From Hippophae tibetana (taxonomy: Eukaryota > Streptophyta > Magnoliopsida > Rosales > Elaeagnaceae), in assembly GCA_037013495.1 (NCBI GenBank), contig CM072810.1:75004449-75068448 (forward strand): a stretch of DNA of 64,000 nt. Direction: 5' to 3'. Shown here piece by piece: positions 37,923 to 50,631 of this stretch. Below the pieces are notes generated by a model. That model worked only from the letters and a program-made list of their open reading frames with translations, made no database searches and was not told the origin of the DNA. Position 1 is the stretch's first letter. Every line of letters starts with the position of its first letter. The position numbers were made by a program, and so were the translations under genes.

Positions 37923-38771
37923 CTATAAACGGCCATAACTTTTGACTCGTACATCCAAATTACTATTATAATATATCAAGTCGGAACTTGTAACGATTGC
38001 TATTATCTGAGCTAGGTTGCAGAAGAACCTCATATTTTGTTTTTGTCGCATATATTACTTTTTTTTTTTTGCTTTGGATTTTGTTCAATGCAACTATAAC
38101 GAATATTGTGGTGTCGACCAAAAGTGTGTTTAAATATATTCTAAATATTTTTAATATCTAACAAATATTCTCATGATCATACAATTATACTCATTATCCT
38201 TCACAATTTCTTGTTTTGGAATATAAAATTGAAAGATTAGTTTTCGAAGCCATTTACGTATTGCGATTTTCTTTTTTACTGAATTGTTAAACTTCATGTC
38301 TTATTTTTCATTATTATTTTTATGCTTTTTTTTCTTCACGGATGGATTATGCACATTACACAACTAAATAGCCACATTAAAGTTGCATTACGTCTATGGG
38401 TTTGTTTCGTATAAAAGAAAATAATAGCCTTGGGACGGAGGAAGAACTGATAACAATAATGACATTATTTTTAGGAAGATTATTGCTTTTTTTTCTAGCG
38501 TTCTTGATTGAATGCTCGAATTCGACATAGAAAAAGAAGTGATCATCCTTTTTGCCATCACAAGGTTGGGGTATTATGGACTTGTTGATGTTGTTTGTGT
38601 CTATGGATTTGCTTTTGTATTTATTTTTGAAACCATCGTATCTTCTTCTTGATCTTTATTTATGTGTTCAATCAATCTTTGTTCTTCATAAAAAAATAGA
38701 GTAGGAAAAAGAGGATTGATTATACTCTTCATAGTATTTAAAAAAGAAAATTTGATAAATAAGAGTTCCAA
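37923..38771 (+). repeat. Monomer u46, class II type P
   Basis: 849 bp. T-tract of 12. Confidence 0.92.
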
Positions 38772-39616
38772 ATATAAACAGCCATAACTTTTGACATGTA
38801 CATCCAAATTACTCTTACAATATATCAAGTCGGAACTTGTAACGATTGCTATTATCTGAGCTAGGTTGCAGAAGAACCTCATATTTTTTTTTTGTCGCAT
38901 ATATTCCTTTTTTTTGCTTTGGATTTTGTTCAATGCAAATATAACGAATATTGAGGTGCCGACCAAAAGTGTGTTTAAAAATATTCTTAATATTTTCAAT
39001 ATCTATCAAATATTCTCATGATCATACAAACATACTCATTATCCTTCAAAATTTATTTTTTTGGAATATAAGATTGAAAGATTAGTTTTCGAAGCCGTTT
39101 ACGTATAGCAATTTTCTTTTTTAATGAATTGTTAAATTTAATATGTCTTATTTTTCATTATTATTTTTATGCTTTTTTTCTTCACGGATGGATTATGCAC
39201 ATTAGACAACTAAATAGCCGCATTAAAGTTGCATTATGTCTACGGGTTTGTTCCGTATAAAAGAAAATAATAACCTTGGGATGGAGGAAGAACTGATAAC
39301 AGTAATGAAATTATTTTTAGGAAGATTATTGCTTTTCTTTCTGGGGTTCTTGATTGAATGCTCGAATTCGACATAGAAAAAGAAGTGATCATCCTTTTTG
39401 CCATCACAAAGTTGGGGTATTATGGACTTGTTCATGTTGTTTTTGTCTATGGATTTGCTTTTGTATTTATTTTTGAAACCATCGTATCTTCTTCTTGATC
39501 TTTATTTATGTGTTCTATCAATCTTTGTTCTTCATAAAAAAAAGATTAGGAAAAAGAGGATTGATTATACTCTTCATAGTATTTGAAAAAGAAAATTTGA
39601 TAAATAAGAGTTCCAA
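38772..39616 (+). repeat. Monomer u47, class II type Q
   Basis: 845 bp. GAGGTGCCGACC and AATAATAACC states. Confidence 0.92.
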
Positions 39617-40464
39617 CTATAAACGGCCATAACTTTTGACTCGTACATCCAAATTACTATTATAATATATCAAGTCGGAACTTGTAACGATTGCTATTAT
39701 CTGAGCTAGGTTGCAGAAGAACCTCATATTTTGTTTTTGTCGCATATATTACTTTTTTTTTTTGCTTTGGATTTTGTTCAATGCAACTATAACGAATATT
39801 GTGGTGTCGACCAAAAGTGTGTTTAAATATATTCTAAATATTTTTAATATCTAACAAATATTCTCATGATCATACAATTATACTCATTATCCTTCACAAT
39901 TTCTTGTTTTGGAATATAAAATTGAAAGATTAGTTTTCGAAGCCATTTACGTATTGCGATTTTCTTTTTTACTGAATTGTTAAACTTCATGTCTTATTTT
40001 TCATTATTATTTTTATGCTTTTTTTTCTTCACGGATGGATTATGCACATTACACAACTAAATAGCCACATTAAAGTTGCATTACGTCTATGGGTTTGTTT
40101 CGTATAAAAGAAAATAATAGCCTTGGGACGGAGGAAGAACTGATAACAATAATGACATTATTTTTAGGAAGATTATTGCTTTTTTTTCTAGCGTTCTTGA
40201 TTGAATGCTCGAATTCGACATAGAAAAAGAAGTGATCATCCTTTTTGCCATCACAAGGTTGGGGTATTATGGACTTGTTGATGTTGTTTGTGTCTATGGA
40301 TTTGCTTTTGTATTTATTTTTGAAACCATCGTATCTTCTTCTTGATCTTTATTTATGTGTTCAATCAATCTTTGTTCTTCATAAAAAAATAGAGTAGGAA
40401 AAAGAGGATTGATTATACTCTTCATAGTATTTAAAAAAGAAAATTTGATAAATAAGAGTTCCAA
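39617..40464 (+). repeat. Monomer u48, class II type P
   Basis: 848 bp. T-tract of 11. Confidence 0.92.
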
Positions 40465-41309
40465 ATATAAACAGCCATAACTTTTGACATGTACATCCAA
40501 ATTACTCTTACAATATATCAAGTCGGAACTTGTAACGATTGCTATTATCTGAGCTAGGTTGCAGAAGAACCTCATATTTTTTTTTTGTCGCATATATTCC
40601 TTTTTTTTGCTTTGGATTTTGTTCAATGCAAATATAACGAATATTGAGGTACCGACCAAAAGTGTGTTTAAAAATATTCTTAATATTTTCAATATCTATC
40701 AAATATTCTCATGATCATACAAACATACTCATTATCCTTCAAAATTTATTTTTTTGGAATATAAGATTGAAAGATTAGTTTTCGAAGCCGTTTACGTATA
40801 GCAATTTTCTTTTTTAATGAATTGTTAAATTTAATATGTCTTATTTTTCATTATTATTTTTATGCTTTTTTTCTTCACGGATGGATTATGCACATTAGAC
40901 AACTAAATAGCCGCATTAAAGTTGCATTATGTCTACGGGTTTGTTCCGTATAAAAGAAAATAATAGCCTTGGGATGGAGGAAGAACTGATAACAGTAATG
41001 AAATTATTTTTAGGAAGATTATTGCTTTTCTTTCTGGGGTTCTTGATTGAATGCTCGAATTCGACATAGAAAAAGAAGTGATCATCCTTTTTGCCATCAC
41101 AAAGTTGGGGTATTATGGACTTGTTCATGTTGTTTTTGTCTATGGATTTGCTTTTGTATTTATTTTTGAAACCATCGTATCTTCTTCTTGATCTTTATTT
41201 ATGTGTTCTATCAATCTTTGTTCTTCATAAAAAAAAGATTAGGAAAAAGAGGATTGATTATACTCTTCATAGTATTTGAAAAAGAAAATTTGATAAATAA
41301 GAGTTCCAA
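40465..41309 (+). repeat. Monomer u49, class II type Q
   Basis: 845 bp. GAGGTACCGACC and AATAATAGCC, as in u45. Confidence 0.92.
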
Positions 41310-42158
41310 CTATAAACGGCCATAACTTTTGACTCGTACATCCAAATTACTATTATAATATATCAAGTCGGAACTTGTAACGATTGCTATTATCTGAGCT
41401 AGGTTGCAGAAGAACCTCATATTTTGTTTTTGTCGCATATATTACTTTTTTTTTTTTGCTTTGGATTTTGTTCAATGCAACTATAACGAATATTGTGGTG
41501 TCGACCAAAAGTGTGTTTAAATATATTCTAAATATTTTTAATATCTAACAAATATTCTCATGATCATACAATTATACTCATTATCCTTCACAATTTCTTG
41601 TTTTGGAATATAAAATTGAAAGATTAGTTTTCGAAGCCATTTACGTATTGCGATTTTCTTTTTTACTGAATTGTTAAACTTCATGTCTTATTTTTCATTA
41701 TTATTTTTATGCTTTTTTTTCTTCACGGATGGATTATGCACATTACACAACTAAATAGCCACATTAAAGTTGCATTACGTCTATGGGTTTGTTTCGTATA
41801 AAAGAAAATAATAGCCTTGGGACGGAGGAAGAACTGATAACAATAATGACATTATTTTTAGGAAGATTATTGCTTTTTTTTCTAGCGTTCTTGATTGAAT
41901 GCTCGAATTCGACATAGAAAAAGAAGTGATCATCCTTTTTGCCATCACAAGGTTGGGGTATTATGGACTTGTTGATGTTGTTTGTGTCTATGGATTTGCT
42001 TTTGTATTTATTTTTGAAACCATCGTATCTTCTTCTTGATCTTTATTTATGTGTTCAATCAATCTTTGTTCTTCATAAAAAAATAGAGTAGGAAAAAGAG
42101 GATTGATTATACTCTTCATAGTATTTAAAAAAGAAAATTTGATAAATAAGAGTTCCAA
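41310..42158 (+). repeat. Monomer u50, class II type P
   Basis: 849 bp. T-tract of 12. Confidence 0.92.
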
Positions 42159-43003
42159 ATATAAACAGCCATAACTTTTGACATGTACATCCAAATTACT
42201 CTTACAATATATCAAGTCGGAACTTGTAACGATTGCTATTATCTGAGCTAGGTTGCAGAAGAACCTCATATTTTTTTTTTGTCGCATATATTCCTTTTTT
42301 TTGCTTTGGATTTTGTTCAATGCAAATATAACGAATATTGAGGTGCCGACCAAAAGTGTGTTTAAAAATATTCTTAATATTTTCAATATCTATCAAATAT
42401 TCTCATGATCATACAAACATACTCATTATCCTTCAAAATTTATTTTTTTGGAATATAAGATTGAAAGATTAGTTTTCGAAGCCGTTTACGTATAGCAATT
42501 TTCTTTTTTAATGAATTGTTAAATTTAATATGTCTTATTTTTCATTATTATTTTTATGCTTTTTTTCTTCACGGATGGATTATGCACATTAGACAACTAA
42601 ATAGCCGCATTAAAGTTGCATTATGTCTACGGGTTTGTTCCGTATAAAAGAAAATAATAACCTTGGGATGGAGGAAGAACTGATAACAGTAATGAAATTA
42701 TTTTTAGGAAGATTATTGCTTTTCTTTCTGGGGTTCTTGATTGAATGCTCGAATTCGACATAGAAAAAGAAGTGATCATCCTTTTTGCCATCACAAAGTT
42801 GGGGTATTATGGACTTGTTCATGTTGTTTTTGTCTATGGATTTGCTTTTGTATTTATTTTTGAAACCATCGTATCTTCTTCTTGATCTTTATTTATGTGT
42901 TCTATCAATCTTTGTTCTTCATAAAAAAAAGATTAGGAAAAAGAGGATTGATTATACTCTTCATAGTATTTGAAAAAGAAAATTTGATAAATAAGAGTTC
43001 CAA
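42159..43003 (+). repeat. Monomer u51, class II type Q
   Basis: 845 bp. GAGGTGCCGACC and AATAATAACC, as in u47. Confidence 0.92.
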
Positions 43004-43851
43004 CTATAAACGGCCATAACTTTTGACTCGTACATCCAAATTACTATTATAATATATCAAGTCGGAACTTGTAACGATTGCTATTATCTGAGCTAGGTTG
43101 CAGAAGAACCTCATATTTTGTTTTTGTCGCATATATTACTTTTTTTTTTTGCTTTGGATTTTGTTCAATGCAACTATAACGAATATTGTGGTGTCGACCA
43201 AAAGTGTGTTTAAATATATTCTAAATATTTTTAATATCTAACAAATATTCTCATGATCATACAATTATACTCATTATCCTTCACAATTTCTTGTTTTGGA
43301 ATATAAAATTGAAAGATTAGTTTTCGAAGCCATTTACGTATTGCGATTTTCTTTTTTACTGAATTGTTAAACTTCATGTCTTATTTTTCATTATTATTTT
43401 TATGCTTTTTTTTCTTCACGGATGGATTATGCACATTACACAACTAAATAGCCACATTAAAGTTGCATTACGTCTATGGGTTTGTTTCGTATAAAAGAAA
43501 ATAATAGCCTTGGGACGGAGGAAGAACTGATAACAATAATGACATTATTTTTAGGAAGATTATTGCTTTTTTTTCTAGCGTTCTTGATTGAATGCTCGAA
43601 TTCGACATAGAAAAAGAAGTGATCATCCTTTTTGCCATCACAAGGTTGGGGTATTATGGACTTGTTGATGTTGTTTGTGTCTATGGATTTGCTTTTGTAT
43701 TTATTTTTGAAACCATTGTATCTTCTTCTTGATCTTTATTTATGTGTTCAATCAATCTTTGTTCTTCATAAAAAAATAGAGTAGGAAAAAGAGGATTGAT
43801 TATACTCTTCATAGTATTTAAAAAAGAAAATTTGATAAATAAGAGTTCCAA
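43004..43851 (+). repeat. Monomer u52, class II type P
   Basis: 848 bp. T-tract of 11. Private CCATTGTATC near 43714 where the other P copies have CCATCGTATC. Confidence 0.92.
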
Positions 43852-44696
43852 ATATAAACAGCCATAACTTTTGACATGTACATCCAAATTACTCTTACAA
43901 TATATCAAGTCGGAACTTGTAACGATTGCTATTATCTGAGCTAGGTTGCAGAAGAACCTCATATTTTTTTTTTGTCGCATATATTCCTTTTTTTTGCTTT
44001 GGATTTTGTTCAATGCAAATATAACGAATATTGAGGTGCCGACCAAAAGTGTGTTTAAAAATATTCTTAATATTTTCAATATCTATCAAATATTCTCATG
44101 ATCATACAAACATACTCATTATCCTTCAAAATTTATTTTTTTGGAATATAAGATTGAAAGATTAGTTTTCGAAGCCGTTTACGTATAGCAATTTTCTTTT
44201 TTAATGAATTGTTAAATTTAATATGTCTTATTTTTCATTATTATTTTTATGCTTTTTTTCTTCACGGATGGATTATGCACATTAGACAACTAAATAGCCG
44301 CATTAAAGTTGCATTATGTCTACGGGTTTGTTCCGTATAAAAGAAAATAATAACCTTGGGATGGAGGAAGAACTGATAACAGTAATGAAATTATTTTTAG
44401 GAAGATTATTGCTTTTCTTTCTGGGGTTCTTGATTGAATGCTCGAATTCGACATAGAAAAAGAAGTGATCATCCTTTTTGCCATCACAAAGTTGGGGTAT
44501 TATGGACTTGTTCATGTTGTTTTTGTCTATGGATTTGCTTTTGTATTTATTTTTGAAACCATCGTATCTTCTTCTTGATCTTTATTTATGTGTTCTATCA
44601 ATCTTTGTTCTTCATAAAAAAAAGATTAGGAAAAAGAGGATTGATTATACTCTTCATAGTATTTGAAAAAGAAAATTTGATAAATAAGAGTTCCAA
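43852..44696 (+). repeat. Monomer u53, class II type Q
   Basis: 845 bp. GAGGTGCCGACC and AATAATAACC; by strict alternation GAGGTACC would be expected here. Confidence 0.92.
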
Positions 44697-45545
44697 CTAT
44701 AAACGGCCATAACTTTTGACTCGTACATCCAAATTACTATTATAATATATCAAGTCGGAACTTGTAACGATTGCTATTATCTGAGCTAGGTTGCAGAAGA
44801 ACCTCATATTTTGTTTTTGTCGCATATATTACTTTTTTTTTTTTGCTTTGGATTTTGTTCAATGCAACTATAACGAATATTGTGGTGTCGACCAAAAGTG
44901 TGTTTAAATATATTCTAAATATTTTTAATATCTAACAAATATTCTCATGATCATACAATTATACTCATTATCCTTCACAATTTCTTGTTTTGGAATATAA
45001 AATTGAAAGATTAGTTTTCGAAGCCATTTACGTATTGCGATTTTCTTTTTTACTGAATTGTTAAACTTCATGTCTTATTTTTCATTATTATTTTTATGCT
45101 TTTTTTTCTTCACGGATGGATTATGCACATTACACAACTAAATAGCCACATTAAAGTTGCATTACGTCTATGGGTTTGTTTCGTATAAAAGAAAATAATA
45201 GCCTTGGGACGGAGGAAGAACTGATAACAATAATGACATTATTTTTAGGAAGATTATTGCTTTTTTTTCTAGCGTTCTTGATTGAATGCTCGAATTCGAC
45301 ATAGAAAAAGAAGTGATCATCCTTTTTGCCATCACAAGGTTGGGGTATTATGGACTTGTTGATGTTGTTTGTGTCTATGGATTTGCTTTTGTATTTATTT
45401 TTGAAACCATCGTATCTTCTTCTTGATCTTTATTTATGTGTTCAATCAATCTTTGTTCTTCATAAAAAAATAGAGTAGGAAAAAGAGGATTGATTATACT
45501 CTTCATAGTATTTAAAAAAGAAAATTTGATAAATAAGAGTTCCAA
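44697..45545 (+). repeat. Monomer u54, class II type P
   Basis: 849 bp. T-tract of 12. Confidence 0.92.
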
Positions 45546-46395
45546 ATATAAACAGCCATAACTTTTGACATGTACATCCAAATTACTCTTACAATATATC
45601 AAGTCGGAACTTGTAACGATTGCTATTATCTGAGCTAGGTTGCAGAAGAACCTCATATTTTTTTTTTTGTCGCATATATTCCTTTTTTTTTGCTTTGGAT
45701 TTTGTTCAATGCAAATATAACGAATATTGAGGTGCCGACCAAAAGTGTGTTTAAAAATATTCTTAATATTTTCAATATCTATCAAATATTCTCATGATCA
45801 TACAAACATACTCATTATCCTTCCAAAATTTATTTTTTTGGAATATAAGATTGAAAGATTAGTTTTCGAAGCCGTTTACGTATAGCAATTTTCTTTTTTA
45901 ATGAATTGTTAAATTTAATATGTCTTATTTTTTCATTATTATTTTTATGCTTTTTTTTCTTCACGGATGGATTATGCACATTAGACAACTAAATAGCCGC
46001 ATTAAAGTTGCATTATGTCTACGGGTTTGTTCCGTATAAAAGAAAATAATAACCTTGGGATGGAGGAAGAACTGATAACAGTAATGAAATTATTTTTAGG
46101 AAGATTATTGCTTTTCTTTCTGGGGTTCTTGATTGAATGCTCGAATTCGACATAGAAAAAGAAGTGATCATCCTTTTTGCCATCACAAAGTTGGGGTATT
46201 ATGGACTTGTTCATGTTGTTTTTGTCTATGGATTTGCTTTTGTATTTATTTTTGAAACCATCGTATCTTCTTCTTGATCTTTATTTATGTGTTCTATCAA
46301 TCTTTGTTCTTCATAAAAAAAAGATTAGGAAAAAGAGGATTGATTATACTCTTCATAGTATTTGAAAAAGAAAATTTGATAAATAAGAGTTCCAA
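45546..46395 (+). repeat. Monomer u55, class II type Q with several +1 homopolymers
   Basis: 850 bp, five bases longer than the other Q copies. All five extra bases are single insertions in homopolymers, including CTTCCAAAAT near 45822 and TTATTTTTTCATT near 45929. Confidence 0.92.
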
Positions 46396-47244
46396 CTATA
46401 AACGGCCATAACTTTTGACTCGTACATCCAAATTACTATTATAATATATCAAGTCGGAACTTGTAACGATTGCTATTATCTGAGCTAGGTTGCAGAAGAA
46501 CCTCATATTTTGTTTTTGTCGCATATATTACTTTTTTTTTTTGCTTTGGATTTTGTTCAATGCAACTATAACGAATATTGTGGTGTCGACCAAAAGTGTG
46601 TTTAAATATATTCTAAATATTTTTAATATCTAACAAATATTCTCATGATCATACAATTATACTCATTATCCTTCACAATTTCTTGTTTTGGAATATAAAA
46701 TTGAAAGATTAGTTTTCGAAGCCATTTACGTATTGCGATTTTCTTTTTTACTGAATTGTTAAACTTCATGTCTTATTTTTCATTATTATTTTTATGCTTT
46801 TTTTTTCTTCACGGATGGATTATGCACATTACACAACTAAATAGCCACATTAAAGTTGCATTACGTCTATGGGTTTGTTTCGTATAAAAGAAAATAATAG
46901 CCTTGGGACGGAGGAAGAACTGATAACAATAATGACATTATTTTTAGGAAGATTATTGCTTTTTTTTCTAGCGTTCTTGATTGAATGCTCGAATTCGACA
47001 TAGAAAAAGAAGTGATCATCCTTTTTGCCATCACAAGGTTGGGGTATTATGGACTTGTTGATGTTGTTTGTGTCTATGGATTTGCTTTTGTATTTATTTT
47101 TGAAACCATCGTATCTTCTTCTTGATCTTTATTTATGTGTTCAATCAATCTTTGTTCTTCATAAAAAAATAGAGTAGGAAAAAGAGGATTGATTATACTC
47201 TTCATAGTATTTAAAAAAGAAAATTTGATAAATAAGAGTTCCAA
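46396..47244 (+). repeat. Monomer u56, class II type P
   Basis: 849 bp. T-tract of 11, plus one extra T in GCTTTTTTTTTCTTC near 46798. Confidence 0.92.
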
Positions 47245-48091
47245 ATATAAACAGCCATAACTTTTGACATGTACATCCAAATTACTCTTACAATATATCA
47301 AGTCGGAACTTGTAACGATTGCTATTATCTGAGCTAGGTTGCAGAAGAACCTCATATTTTTTTTTTGTCGCATATATTCCTTTTTTTTTGCTTTGGATTT
47401 TGTTCAATGCAAATATAACGAATATTGAGGTGTCTACCAAAAGTGTGTTTAAATATATTCTAAATATTTTTAATATCTAACAAATATTCTCATGATCATA
47501 CAATTATACTCATTATCCTTCACAATTTATTGTTTTGGAATATAAAATTGAAAGATTAGTTTTCGATGCCATTTACGTATTGCGATTTTCTTTTTTACTG
47601 AATTGTTAAACTTCATGTCTTATTTTTCATTATTATTTTTATGCTTTTTTTTCTTCACGGATGGATTGTGCACATTACAAAACTAAATAGCCACATTAAA
47701 GTTGCATTACGTCTATGGGTTTGTTCCGTATAAAAGAAAATAATAGCCTTGGGATGGAGGAAGAACTGATAACAATAATGACATTATTTTTAGGAAGATT
47801 ATTGCTTTTCTTTCTGGGGTTCTTGATTGAATGCTCGAATTCGACATAGAAAAAGAAGTGATCATCCTTTTTGCCATTACAAGGTTGGGGTATTATGGAC
47901 TTGTTGATGTTGTTTTTGTCTATGGATTTTGCTTTTGTATTTATATTTGAAACCATCGTATCTTCTTCTTGATCTTTATTTATCTGTTCTATCAATCCTT
48001 GTTCTTCATAAAAAAAAAGATTAGGAAAAAGAGGATTGATTATACTCTTCATAGTATTTAAAAAAGAAAATTTGATAAATAAGAGTTCCAA
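47245..48091 (+). repeat. Monomer u57, Q head with P-like tail
   Basis: 847 bp. Q states to about 47430 (GACATGTACATCC), then P states (GTGTCTACC, TTAAATATATTC, TTTTTAATATCTAAC). The tail adds TTTATATTTGAAACC and TTATCTGTTC. Ends the regular QP register. Confidence 0.85.
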
Positions 48092-48941
48092 ATATAAACG
48101 CCCATACATTTTGACTCGTACATCCAAATTACTATTATAATATATCAAGTCGGAACTTGTAACGATTGCTATTATCTGAGCTAGGTTGCAGAAGAACCTC
48201 ATATTTTGTTTTTGTCGCATATATTACTTTTTTTTTTTTGCTTTGGATTTTGTTCAATGCAACTATAACGAATATTGTGGTGTCGACCAAAAGTGTGTTT
48301 AAATATATTCTAAATATTTTTAATATCTAACAAATATTCTCATGATCATACAATTATACTCATTATCCTTCACAATTTCTTGTTTTGGAATATAAAATTG
48401 AAAGATTAGTTTTCGAAGCCATTTACGTATTGCGATTTTCTTTTTTACTGAATTGTTAAACTTCATGTCTTATTTTTCATTATTATTTTTATGCTTTTTT
48501 TTCTTCACGGATGGATTATGCACATTACACAACTAAATAGCCACATTAAAGTTGCATTACGTCTATGGGTTTGTTTCGTATAAAAGAAAATAATAGCCTT
48601 GGGACGGAGGAAGAACTGATAACAATAATGACATTATTTTTAGGAAGATTATTGCTTTTTTTTCTAGCGTTCTAGATTGAATGCTCGAATTCGACATAGA
48701 AAAAGAAGTGATCATCCTTTTTGCCATCACAAGGTTGGGGTATTATGGACTTGTTGATGTTGTTTGTGTCTATGGATTTGCTTTTGTATTTATTTTTGAA
48801 ACCATCGTATCTTCTTCTTGATCTTTATTTATGTGTTCAATCAATCTTTGTTCTTCATAAAAAAAATAGAGTAGGAAAAAGAGGATTGATTATACTCTTC
48901 GTAGTATTTAAAAAAGAAAATTTGATAAATAAGAGTTCCAA
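48092..48941 (+). repeat. Monomer u58, class II type P-like
   Basis: 850 bp. Head AACGCCCATACATTTTG; otherwise P, with private GTTCTAGATTGAATG near 48670. Confidence 0.85.
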
Positions 48942-49783
48942 ATATAAACAGCCATAACTTTTGACATGTACATCCAAATTACTCTTACAATATATCAAGT
49001 CGGAACTTGTAACGATTGCTATTATCTGAGCTAGGTTGCAGAAGAACCTCATATTTTTTTTTGTCGCATATATTCCTTTTTTTTGCTTTGGATTTTGTTC
49101 AATGCAAATATAACGAATATTGAGGTGCCGACAAAAGTGTGTTTAAAAATATTCTTAATATTTTCAATATCTATCAAATATTCTCATGATCATACAAACA
49201 TACTCATTATCCTTCAAAATTTATTTTTTTGGAATATAAGATTGAAAGATTAGTTTTCGAAGCCGTTTACGTATAGCAATTTTCTTTTTTAATGAATTGT
49301 TAAATTTAATGACTTATTTTTCATTATTATTTTTATGCTTTTTTCTTCACGGATGGATTATGCACATGACACCACTAAATAGCCACATTAAAGTTGCATT
49401 ATGTCTAAGGGTTTGTTCCGTATAAAAGATAATAGTAGCCTTGGGATGGAGGAAGAACTTATAACATTAACAAAATTATTTTTTAGGAAGATTATTGCTT
49501 TTCTTTCTGGGGTTCTTGATTGAATGCTCGAATTCGACATAGAAAAAGAAGTGATCATCCTTTTTGCCATTACAAGGTTGGGGTATTATGGACTTGTTGA
49601 TGTTGTTTGTGTCTATGGATTTGCTTTTGTATTTATATTTGAAACCATCGTATCTTCTTCTTGATCTTTATTTATGTGTTCAATCAATCTTTGTTCTTCA
49701 TAAAAAAATAGAGTAGGAAAAAGAGGATTGATTATACTCTTCATAGTATTTAAAAAAGAAAATCTGATAAATAAGAGTTCCAA
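48942..49783 (+). repeat. Monomer u59, Q head with class I-like patch in tail
   Basis: 842 bp. Q head with one C missing (CCGACAAAAGTG near 49128). The tail has CACATGACACCAC, AAAAGATAATAG and the class I-length interval TAACATTAACAAAATT, then returns to CTCGAATTCGAC. Confidence 0.83.
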
Positions 49784-50631
49784 ATATAAACAGCCATAAC
49801 TTTTGACTCGTACATCCAAATTAATATTACAATATATCAAGTCGGAACTTGTAACGATTGCTATTATCTGAGCTAGGTTGCAGAAGAACCTCATATTTTC
49901 TTTTGTCGCATATATTCCTTTTTTTTTTTGCTTTGGATTTTGTTCAATGCAAATATAACGAATATTGAGGTGCCGACCAAAACTGTGTTTAAAAATATTC
50001 TAAATATTTTCAATATCTATCAAATATTCTCCTGATCATACAAACATACTCATTATCCTTCACAATTTATTTTTTTGGAATATAAGATTGAAAGATTAGT
50101 TTTTGAAGCCATTTACGTATAGCGATTTTCTTTTTTAATGAATTGTTAAATTTAATATGTCTTATTTTTCATTATTATTTTTATGCTATTTTTCTTCACG
50201 GATGGATTATGCACATTAGACAACTAAATAGCCGCATTAAAGTTGCATTATGTCTACGGGTTTGTTCTGTATAAAAGAAAATAATAGCCTTGGGATGGAG
50301 GAAGAACTGATAACAGTAATGAAATTATTTTTAGGAAGATTATTGCTTTTCTTTCTGGGGTTCTTGATTGAATGCTCGAATTCGACATAGAAAAAGAAGT
50401 GATCATCCTTTTTGCCATCACAAAGTTGGGGTATTATGGACTTGTTCATGTTGTTTTTGTCTAAGGATTTGCTTTTGTATTTATTTTTGAAACCATCGTA
50501 TCTTCTTCTTGATCTTTATTTATGTGTTCTATCAATCTTTGTTCTTCATAAAAAAAAAGAGTAGGAAAAAAAGGATTGATTATACTCTTCATAGTATTTA
50601 AAAAAGAAAATCTGATAAATAAGAGTTTCAA
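49784..50631 (+). repeat. Monomer u60, class II
   Basis: 848 bp. AATTAATATTAC, CATATTTTCTTTTGTCGC, GTTTGTTCTGTATAAAAG and GTCTAAGGATTTG. Partner of u64. Confidence 0.83.

Larger units (their letters stand above)
37078..43851 (+). repeat. Embedded QPQP tetramer, 3,387-bp period
   Basis: Two markers in Q alternate: GAGGTACCGACC at 37078 and 40465 against GAGGTGCCGACC at 38772 and 42159, and AATAATAGCC against AATAATAACC in the same pairs. The T-tract before GCTTTGG in P alternates 12, 11, 12, 11 in the four P monomers from 37923 to 43004. The segment 37078-40464 is therefore duplicated as 40465-43851. The T-tract alternation continues to 46396 although the Q markers do not. Confidence 0.8.
35381..47244 (+). 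repeat. Dimeric higher-order repeat QP, about 1,694-bp period, seven copies
   Basis: Q monomers start at 35381, 37078, 38772, 40465, 42159, 43852 and 45546; P monomers start at 36228, 37923, 39617, 41310, 43004, 44697 and 46396. Spacing is 1,693-1,699 bp. Q is marked by GACATGTACATCC and ACTCTTACAATATATC, P by TTGTGGTGTCGACC, GGGTTTGTTTCG and GGGACGGAGG. Copies 2-6 look almost identical by eye, with differences mainly in T-tract length, suggesting recent amplification. Confidence 0.93.

Noticed and set aside
47696-48220. Longest open frame, 174 codons on the minus strand, within u57 and the start of u58
   Set aside because: It is the monomer read through in a copy that happens to lack stops. 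In other monomers the same frame is broken by stops or shifted by T-tract length, and the class I/II one-base difference changes the frame in its middle. No homology recognised, no ribosome or promoter context.
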